Shown here: positions 15,340-20,274 of the stretch, one piece after another
Numbering within the stretch: position 1 is the first letter of the stretch
How the letters are laid out: the number at the start of each line of letters is the position of its first letter
Source of the DNA: CAYPHJ01 sp964410485
GTDB lineage: Bacteria; Desulfobacterota; Binatia; UBA9968
Direction: 5' to 3'
Assembly: GCA_964410485.1 (NCBI GenBank)
Contig: CAYPHJ010000084.1
Coordinates: forward strand, 1-20,274
Length of the DNA stretch: 20,274 nt
Notes under the pieces: generated by a model
What the model saw: only the letters and a program-made list of their open reading frames with translations
Databases searched by the model: none
Told to the model about the DNA's origin: nothing
Made by a program: the position numbers and the translations under genes

Positions 15340-15930
15340 TTGCTTCTTCTTGTTATCGGCTGGATCGTGCGACTTACGGCGCCGCTGTTCGACGTGCTCG
15401 GACAGGCAATCTCGGGACGAGACCTCATCCTTATTGGGGGCGGTCTGTTTCTGGTCGCCAAGAGCACCCGCGAGATTCATCACAAGCTCGAAGGCGAGGA
15501 TCGCACACAGATCCGGGGCCTAGCTTCCTTCCGCAACGTAATCAGTCAAATTCTCATGCTCGATATGGTTTTCTCTCTCGATTCCGTGATTACTGCCGTG
15601 GGTATGGTGGACGAAATAGGAGTAATGATTGCTGCCGTGGTTGTGGCAGTCGGCGTGATGCTGATCTCAGCAGGTCCCATTGGTCGCTTTGTGGAACGAC
15701 ACCCTACGGTCAAGATGCTGGCGCTCAGTTTTCTGCTGCTGATTGGAGTCACGCTGATTACGGAGGGATTTCACCAGCACATCCCAAAAGGCTACATCTA
15801 TTTTGCGATGGGTTTCAGTCTGTTCGTTGAGATGTTGAACGTACGCCTGCAGCGCACTCGTGTTCCGGCAGTGCGACTTAACGAGAGGCTTAACCCCGAA
15901 GCTCCGCCCGATACCCAGACCAAGTCTTAG
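15340..15930 (+). pseudogene. TerC-family membrane protein lacking its N-terminus
   Basis: The 196-codon frame matches TerC (PF03741) from its second helix on: PLFDVLGQAISGRDLILIGG, KSTREIHHKLEG, then MLDMVFSLDSVITAVGMVDE (72-91), with D75 and D81 of the conserved acidic motif, and GYIYFAMGFSLFVEMLN near the end. Known members carry metal ions and support metalation of secreted enzymes or tellurite resistance. Full-length proteins have about 240-260 residues and begin with a helix containing the first acidic motif (LGIDN). Here a TGA lies in frame at 15283-15285 and the bases between it and 15337 do not encode that helix. The only start is TTG 15340 without an SD. About 55-65 residues are gone, so function is doubtful. 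Confidence 0.75.
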
Positions 15931-15955
15931 CGCTTCTTAAGGTCACGCGCTTACT

Positions 15956-15991
15956 CTTCCCCCGAACTGTTCCGCTTGCGTCGAGGGGAAG
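15956..15991 (+). terminator. Possible stem-loop after TerC
   Basis: CTTCCCCCGA (15956-15965) pairs with TCGAGGGGAAG (15981-15991) with one bulge and a 15-base loop, 26 bp after the TerC stop. No uridine tract follows, so it would be a poor intrinsic terminator; it could equally be an mRNA-stabilising hairpin. Confidence 0.3.
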
Positions 15992-16164
15992 TATATCCAA
16001 CGTTAAGCAGAAATATAGCCGTCGTTATATTGGCAGGCAGCGGTTTTTTTGATTTTGATAATTGTTACCCGGACTGCCGTAAATAGTTCTCTGGCTCCTA
16101 GAGCACAGCCAATGTTTCTCGAAACGGCCGTCGCGGGAGAACCTCACACTGGAGAGGGCGGGCG

Positions 16165-16383
16165 ATGCAACGCTATAAAAACCATCCGATCCATGCCGGC
16201 GCGATTCTCGGGCCCGGAATGCTTTGGCGCTTGCGCGGCCGTATCTTTGCTCCGGACCAACCAACGAAGGAAATAAAACGCCTGGACTGCCCCGACATCA
16301 TTTGTACCAGCAGCAAAGAGGCCGAACACTACGCGATTATGCTTTGCAAGGCCTGGATCGACCGGCACAGAGATCATTCATAG
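16165..16383 (+). CDS. Small conserved-looking hypothetical protein
   Basis: This 72-residue frame starts at ATG 16165 with GGAGAG about eight bases upstream. It reads MQRYKNHPIHAGAILGPG, then WRLRGRIFAPDQPTKEIKRL, and ends with AEHYAIMLCKAWIDRH. The alternation of short strands followed by a C-terminal helix (KEAEHYAIMLCKAWID) resembles small environmental hypothetical proteins that end in KAE-x(4)-L-x-L-x-x-WID. I cannot give a family or function. It ends 30 bp before the first miniature element. Confidence 0.5.
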   Translation: MQRYKNHPIHAGAILGPGMLWRLRGRIFAPDQPTKEIKRLDCPDIICTSSKEAEHYAIMLCKAWIDRHRDHS

Positions 16384-16413
16384 ATACTGAGGAGCGCACT
16401 CGAGTGTCCGCTT

Positions 16414-16553
16414 CTAACAGGCTGGTGAAAAACTCTCCGTTCACCCTTCGAGAACCTCAGGGCGAACGGAGAGGAACTTGAAATGAGTAGGGATTTTCCG
16501 TTCATGCTGAGCCTGTCGAAGCATTCCGAATCTTTTTTCAGCAACCTTCTAAG
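16414..16553. repeat. Palindromic miniature element, copy 1 (MITE-like)
   Basis: The element is bounded by CTAACAGGCTGGTGAAAAA (16414-16432) and its imperfect inverse TTTTTTCAGCAACCTTCTAA (16533-16552). Inside are two palindromes. The first pairs CTCTCCGTTC (16433-16442) with GAACGGAGAG (16464-16473), plus CCC/GGG. The second is a degraded ATGCTGAGCCTGTCGAAGCAT (16504-16524). The CTGAGC-TGTCGAAG core is a very common dispersed intergenic repeat in environmental bacteria. It has no coding capacity. It is the inverse of copy 2. Confidence 0.75.
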
Positions 16554-17122
16554 AGAACCGAGCAATGCGAGGGAATTCTGGGAGATTCTGGTCCTCGCCA
16601 CACGACCACGATCAGTCATCTTGGAGGGCCAGGCCTCCGTCGCTCGTACGCTTTGGTGCATTTGCGACAAAAACTGGTGGGACGGCTGCTGGTGCTACGT
16701 AGCAAATTCAATAGTCTTCATTGGCACCGAGCTTGCTCACCTCACCGGCACGATAAAGAGTTCGACAATGCCAATCAAAAGATTTTACCGCTCAATACTT
16801 CATCACCGCGCTGACCTGTATCTTGCTCTTAGCTCACCAAGCTTTGGCATTGCGTGGTCGGTAGTAACTTTCCTGAGCGGACTCCTTTACCTGATTTACG
16901 ATGATCACAAGCGAGACGCGTCAAATTGGAGAACAAGGAACGACTCCGTGAGCTCCAATGGCCGCGGAGCGGTCCAGACAGTTCGCCGGATAAACCTCGC
17001 CTGATGTTCACGAGCCGTCGTGGCTACCCACCGTTCCAGGAATCCGCTGGTACAAGCATCTCTGAAACGGCTATTCGTGATCTACACGGTTCTGCCCTGA
17101 ATGCAAAGATAAAACCGCGTGA
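16554..17122. other. Interval between miniature elements, no recognised gene
   Basis: The frame 16483-17004 begins inside the element and has no family pattern. One stretch from ATG 16768 (MPIKRFYRSILHHRADLYLA, then a hydrophobic WSVVTFLSGLLYLIY) could be a membrane remnant, but I see no SD. The TTG frame from 16926 runs antisense into the zinc-finger gene and is treated as a shadow. Confidence 0.35.
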
Positions 17123-17329
17123 TTACCGCCGGATCTTGCTAGGTGCCCTTCTTTTCGGTGAGGACAAGCCCATGGCGGTGGTTTTTCGACGCGGAACTCT
17201 GCTCTTGCGGCATGAATAGCACGGAATCGTGACGATTCCTCCGGTATAGTAGACCGTAATCAGTCCCAAGCCGTGACATTCGGTGCAGTCCTGCGAAGAA
17301 GTAGCCATACGCGAATGTTCTCTTTTCAC
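17123..17329 (-). CDS. 68-residue zinc-finger microprotein (two CxxC knuckles)
   Basis: The protein begins MKREHSRMATSSQDCTECHG and contains CTECHGLGLI (C15, C18) and IPCYSCRKSRV (C37, C40), then a Lys/Arg/Ser-rich tail. CxxCxGxG plus a second CxxC is the pattern of a DnaJ-like or RNA/DNA-binding zinc knuckle. GTG 17329 is chosen because AGGAG lies about seven bases upstream; ATG at 17308 is a later option. The strong SD and four spaced cysteines favour a real gene. The role is unknown: nucleic-acid binding or a protein chaperone-type contact are inferences. It lies between two inverted miniature elements and has no co-directional neighbour. Confidence 0.65.
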   Translation of the reverse strand: MKREHSRMATSSQDCTECHGLGLITVYYTGGIVTIPCYSCRKSRVPRRKTTAMGLSSPKRRAPSKIRR

Positions 17330-17754
17330 TTTATTCTCCTACGGTGCGGCTCATGACGAGAGCGAGTGAGCGTAAATGCCGCGATCTCTTTGGATCAGGT
17401 GGCTCGCTGTTTGGCTGCTCTCGCGCCCGACGTACCACCGAAGCATCACTGGGCAGGATTGATGCCACACCATCCAAGGAAAGCTTTGAGCAGCGCTGGC
17501 ATATTTTGTCTATCCTGCGCGGCAATTCCGTGGGCCAGGTATGCCTGGTACACCGTTGGATGGGTCAGGCGTGACGTGAATGCCCGAGGCCTCGGCGCGT
17601 TCCAAAAACGACCGCGGGTGAATCGCTGCGGTTTGCGGCTGCGTGGATGTCGATGAGGTGAAATAGCGAACGTTGCATGGGGAGTTCAGGCGCTCTCGGC
17701 GAGCGCAGGCGAAATTGCTTTTGCCGGCGCTCGCCCAAAAAAGTTAGTCGTTGA
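17330..17754. other. Interval with no recognised gene
   Basis: Two overlapping plus-strand frames (from 17344 and from 17366) lack family features; the second has a moderately hydrophobic centre but no SD. The end of the interval holds the strong hairpin at 17698-17735. Confidence 0.35.
17698..17735. repeat. Long GC-rich hairpin beside miniature element copy 2
   Basis: GGCGAGCGC (17698-17706) pairs perfectly with GCGCTCGCC (17727-17735). After an A/G mismatch the arms GGCGAAA and TTTTGCC continue the stem around a TTGC loop. An A-run (CAAAAAA) follows on the plus strand, so it is not an intrinsic terminator for plus transcription. It lies 20 bp from element copy 2. Confidence 0.6.
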
Positions 17755-17891
17755 CTAGCGCTGCTGAAAAAAGATTTTCTGTGCTTTCGGCAAGCTCAGC
17801 ACGAACGAATTTCTTCAACGATTTCAATGTGTGCACCGTTCGCCCTGAGCGGGTCGAAGGGTGAACGGTGGGTTTTTCAGCAGCCTGCTAG
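17755..17891. repeat. Palindromic miniature element, copy 2 (inverted relative to copy 1)
   Basis: The ends are CTAGCGCTGCTGAAAAAA (17755-17772) and GTTTTTCAGCAGCCTGCTAG (17872-17891), inverse to one another with CTAG at both tips. Inside, CACCGTTCGCCC (17834-17845) pairs with GGGTGAACGGTG (17859-17870), and a second degraded palindrome lies at about 17778-17812. The reverse complement aligns with copy 1 over nearly its full length: terminal repeat, strong palindrome, variable AT-rich spacer, weak palindrome, terminal repeat. Confidence 0.75.
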
Positions 17892-18250
17892 GAGACGCGA
17901 CTGCCACACCATCGTCCCAATACGAATGCGGCTGCGATACCTCTTCCGATGGCGGCGTATTTTTCGTCGTCCGCCACAGCTGTGTTGAGCTCGTTCGCCG
18001 CGTTCTCCAGTATGTTTTCAAGCAGGTGTTGCTCACCTTCGGTAGTCTGATCGGTTATCGGTGTTTCCATCATACTCTGGAGCACTGCTAGGTCACCTTG
18101 TATTTCCATTCTGGTGCCCTCCCTTGGCGTGGATTTCACGCACGAACATTGGAGCAACAACAGTGCCAGCAACCAAAGTATTAAGCTCCGCAAGCTTCTT
18201 TTTGAGGGGATGACGGTACGACACCCGCTGGGTCCCGTCCGCTGCCGCAT
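17888..18250 (-). CDS. Putative lipoprotein, C-terminus possibly reset by miniature element
   Basis: From ATG 18250 the frame gives 120 residues. It has a basic N-region (SKRSLRS), a hydrophobic core ILWLLALLLL and a lipobox-like LLLQC, which suggests lipidation at Cys and envelope location. The mature part is helical and acidic (MEIQGDLAVLQSMM, GEQHLLENILENAANELN). The TAG stop comes from the CTAG tip of miniature element copy 2, so the original 3' end may have been cut off. The basic N-region is long and the ATG has no clear SD; a TTG closer to the hydrophobic core is possible. I cannot assign a family. Confidence 0.45.
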   Translation of the reverse strand: MRQRTGPSGCRTVIPSKRSLRSLILWLLALLLLQCSCVKSTPREGTRMEIQGDLAVLQSMMETPITDQTTEGEQHLLENILENAANELNTAVADDEKYAAIGRGIAAAFVLGRWCGSRVS

Positions 18251-18450
18251 CACTTGTGAGATAGCCGAATCGAATTTTCCTTTTGCTAATGATCCAATGT
18301 CGCGGTTAAACACAGTCGTCACAAACCGGACGCAGCCAATCCCAAAGGTAAGACAAACGGCCGTGATTGCTCCCAGAAAAAGGACAACCGTGCTGAGAGG
18401 CGCGTGCTTCTAACTTGGAGAAAGCTGTGTTAAATCGCATCGAACCAAAA

Positions 18451-18464
18451 AAGGCACGTGCCTT
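18451..18464. promoter_or_regulatory. Perfect 14-bp palindrome upstream of DUF1328
   Basis: AAGGCACGTGCCTT is a perfect palindrome centred on CACGTG, 63 bp before the DUF1328 ATG. Position and symmetry fit an operator for a dimeric regulator; binding is not shown. Confidence 0.35.
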
Positions 18465-18495
18465 GCTTTTCGGCTGTTGCGGGGGCAATACCTTC

Positions 18496-18512
18496 GAACC
18501 TGATCGAGGTTC
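18496..18512 (+). promoter_or_regulatory. Stem-loop just before the DUF1328 ribosome-binding site
   Basis: GAACCT (18496-18501) and AGGTTC (18507-18512) form a six-base stem with loop GATCG. It ends three bases before the AAGGAGG SD (18516-18522), so folding could affect translation initiation. Confidence 0.35.
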
Positions 18513-18526
18513 ACAAGGAGGATACT

Positions 18527-18694
18527 ATGCTTAGTTGGGCAATAGCTTTCTTGGTCATCGCTCTAATCGCCGGGATCTTTGGCTTGACCGGCATTGCAGG
18601 CACGGCTTCGCAAATCGCCTGGATTCTGTTTGTTGTGTTTCTCGTTCTTTTTATCGTTAGCCTGTTTGTTGGTCGAACCCGCCCGCCGGTTTGA
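18527..18694 (+). CDS. DUF1328 (YtjA-like) small membrane protein
   Basis: This 55-residue protein reads MLSWAIAFLVIALIAGIFGL, then TGIAGTASQIAWILFVVFLV, ending in a short polar tail (GRTRPPV). It has two transmembrane helices joined by the conserved GxTGIAGTAxxIAxILF turn of DUF1328. Family members such as E. coli YtjA are small inner-membrane proteins of unknown biochemistry, often linked to stress or stationary phase. ATG 18527 is certain from the strong AAGGAGG five bases upstream; the longer frame from 18458 is not supported. The gene is single, preceded by a palindrome and a leader stem-loop. Confidence 0.9.
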   Translation: MLSWAIAFLVIALIAGIFGLTGIAGTASQIAWILFVVFLVLFIVSLFVGRTRPPV

Positions 18695-18905
18695 AGGTGC
18701 TCGCGTAGCGAATAATGTGTAGTGAGCGCGGGAAGAAGTAAAACAGCCGGGACGTTTACTATTGGGGATTCTCACCAGCTCGGCGAGCCGGTCTTTGCGT
18801 TTTGACGATCGGCCGCCGTCGCTCGTGCAAACATCTTTGCAAGAGCCTCTCGAGGTGATCGAGCTGTTGCGCCGGTGATAGGGTACGGCGGAGACAGACG
18901 CTGAG

Positions 18906-20105
18906 CTAGCGAGTTTCCTCACCGTTGAACAGCCCTCTGAACAAGGATCCAACAGCGCCAGCCGTCCCGCTTGCACCCTCCAAACCTCGTCGGCCCAACG
19001 CTTCCAATCCCTCGGCAATCCCCAGGAGGCTTACGCCGAGCTGGGCGGCCATGCCAGCGGCAATACGGGTAGCTAGCGCCTCGTTGAGCGAGAAGTTGGG
19101 ATGACGGATATCGCCGGCGAGGGTAAAATCAATGTGAATGGCATTCTCGTGGTCCTGCAAAAATCTAATAAGAGCACCGCGCGGCAGGCCCATAAATGTA
19201 TCGAGATAGCTCTGTGAGGGCGCAAACTCCAGATCACGGATAACCATTTTACCGTTGCCCTCCAATCGGTTGTTTCGCACCTCGGAAGTGACGCTTAAAT
19301 CCAAGGTTCCTTGACTAATCCGCGCTTCGCCTTTCTTGACGAGATAGGGTTGAAGATTCACCAGATCCATGTTCGCGATAACTAGCCGTGAAGAGGAATC
19401 TCTGGCTCCGCTGCCGACCCAACCCGACATGTTCACCTTACCATGACGTGTTTTCGATTTGGCAACTGCTGTCAGCTCAAAGCGAGTGCGCCTCTGTAGG
19501 TCTTCGGGCGCGACATCGCGCACGATCGCTTCGATCTGTTCCAGGCGGATCTTCAGTGCCGGCCGGCTGACGGTTGTGTCGAAGAGTTCCAGGACACCGT
19601 TGCGCAGCACAATTGCAGAAATGACGACCGCTCGTGAGGGATGCTGTGTTTTCTTCTGCTTCCGACTTTCCACTAGACTCGGAAGTATGATGAGTTTTCC
19701 GGGAACGCGCACGACGGATAGGTAAGGATTGGCGACATTGACGGAAGCGATCTGAATTTCATTGGTCAGAAGGCTGGCAAGACTCGGAACAAGAGTTACG
19801 CGCTCAGCGTGAAAGATGCGCTCTGTCGGCCAGCCTTTTTCACCCTCAATAGTCAGCCCGGCCAGTTCGATTGACGACCATCCCACTCTGAGATCCTTGA
19901 TTTCGCTGCCTGGCCCAATGGCGGCGACGACCCTTCCCTTGAGGAGTTCCAGAGCCATGCGGTAACCCCAAAGGGCCGTAACCAGAAGAAAGAGAACACC
20001 CGCCATGGCAACAATGGTCCACCGCCTTATGCGATAGCGAGCGAGCAATCCCGGCTCCGGTTGGCAGGTCTCGTCGGTAGTAGGTGAGGGCGTGTCCATC
20101 AACAT
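18906..20105 (-). CDS. AsmA/DUF748-like single-pass envelope protein
   Basis: From ATG 20105 this is a 399-residue protein with a cytoplasmic N-terminus, one transmembrane helix (about 30-47, TIVAMAGVLFLLVTALWG) and a periplasmic beta-rich body. Segments such as DLRVGWSSIELAGLTIEG and NVANPYLSVVRVPG, then LSVTSEVRNNRLEGNGKMVI, follow the repeating beta-strand pattern of AsmA-like and DUF748 proteins, whose larger relatives bridge the periplasm and move phospholipids. Length is near that of short members. The C-terminus is Gly/Ala-rich (LEGASGTAGAVGSLFRGLF). Start is uncertain: TTG 20120, ATG 20105 and ATG 20099 all lack a good SD. No neighbour hints at a specific partner. Confidence 0.75.
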   Translation of the reverse strand: MLMDTPSPTTDETCQPEPGLLARYRIRRWTIVAMAGVLFLLVTALWGYRMALELLKGRVVAAIGPGSEIKDLRVGWSSIELAGLTIEGEKGWPTERIFHAERVTLVPSLASLLTNEIQIASVNVANPYLSVVRVPGKLIILPSLVESRKQKKTQHPSRAVVISAIVLRNGVLELFDTTVSRPALKIRLEQIEAIVRDVAPEDLQRRTRFELTAVAKSKTRHGKVNMSGWVGSGARDSSSRLVIANMDLVNLQPYLVKKGEARISQGTLDLSVTSEVRNNRLEGNGKMVIRDLEFAPSQSYLDTFMGLPRGALIRFLQDHENAIHIDFTLAGDIRHPNFSLNEALATRIAAGMAAQLGVSLLGIAEGLEALGRRGLEGASGTAGAVGSLFRGLFNGEETR

Positions 20106-20274
20106 GCGCGCAAGGGGCAATCGTTCGAGACCAACTCAGGTGAATTGTTTTCTCAAAACGTCCGGCAAGAGATGTACCAAGGCGCTTCCGGGGAATCGGG
20201 GGATTAGATGGTAGGGGTGTTTAGGGGGCCGTGTTCGATACGTGTACTGCGTTGGTCAGAAATCGCCATTCTAG

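Noticed and set aside
16483..17004. A 173-codon plus-strand frame.
   Set aside because: Its first 24 codons are the miniature repeat element; the rest shows no family pattern.
17744..17758. GTTAGTCGTTGAC as a second attC core.
   Set aside because: No complementary left box or unpaired-spacer fold is present, and the core fails GTTRRRY.
18563..19018. A 151-codon minus-strand frame.
   Set aside because: It overlaps DUF1328 antisense and the AsmA-like gene in another frame; composition is shadow-like. One reading at about 18770-18900 (SPAQQLDHLERLLQRCLHER) looks helical but has no start.
1..20274. tRNA, rRNA or CRISPR features.
   Set aside because: I saw no tRNA-like T-arm with a CCA end, no rRNA sequence and no regularly spaced repeats with unique spacers; repeats present are palindromic or dispersed.

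Overview
The window looks like accessory chromosome of an uncultured Gram-negative bacterium. An AsmA-like envelope protein, a likely lipoprotein and a TAXI-type TRAP transporter remnant imply an outer membrane and periplasm. The mixture (gentisate dioxygenase, a zinc-ribbon/cyclase/AAA/TPR giant, TRAP 4TM-12TM permease, DUF2267, DUF1328) resembles environmental Proteobacteria, Desulfobacterota or Tectomicrobia-type genomes, but I cannot assign a lineage. Base composition is moderate, coding density is low, and many genes are broken.

Layout. 1-897 (-): 5' part of a gentisate 1,2-dioxygenase running off the left edge. 1525-2097: a short gene relic, then a DUF2267 protein. 2413-5811: a 1132-residue signalling protein (two zinc ribbons, class III cyclase, AAA ATPase, helical repeats). 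5839-7188: a stretch of gene remains (second zinc-ribbon start, GNAT acetyltransferase end, unassigned frames, 4-oxalocrotonate tautomerase with two lesions) containing a 56-bp site that folds like an integron attC. 7203-9038 (-): orphan hybrid-free sensor histidine kinase. 9539-10324: cis-prenyltransferase. 11082-12197: AI-2E/PerM-family membrane protein. 12240-14365: TRAP permease whose binding-protein gene survives only as its two ends. 14394-15216: three small ORFs. 15340-15930: TerC protein lacking its N-terminus. 16165-18250: small ORFs and two inverted copies of a palindromic miniature element (16414-16553 and 17755-17891). 18527-18694: DUF1328 small membrane protein. 18906-20105 (-): AsmA/DUF748-like protein.

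How the genes relate. I see no operon that makes one complete pathway. Most genes stand alone, with intergenic gaps of 200-750 bp. The coherent theme is erosion and mobility: an attC-like cassette site, miniature inverted elements, a repeat shared by 10.5 kb and 14.9 kb, a deleted TRAP binding protein, a truncated TerC and an interrupted tautomerase. The strongest hunt candidates are the attC-like site with its decayed cassettes and the inverted pair of miniature elements bracketing a small zinc-finger gene. I did not find convincing evidence of a complete undescribed system.
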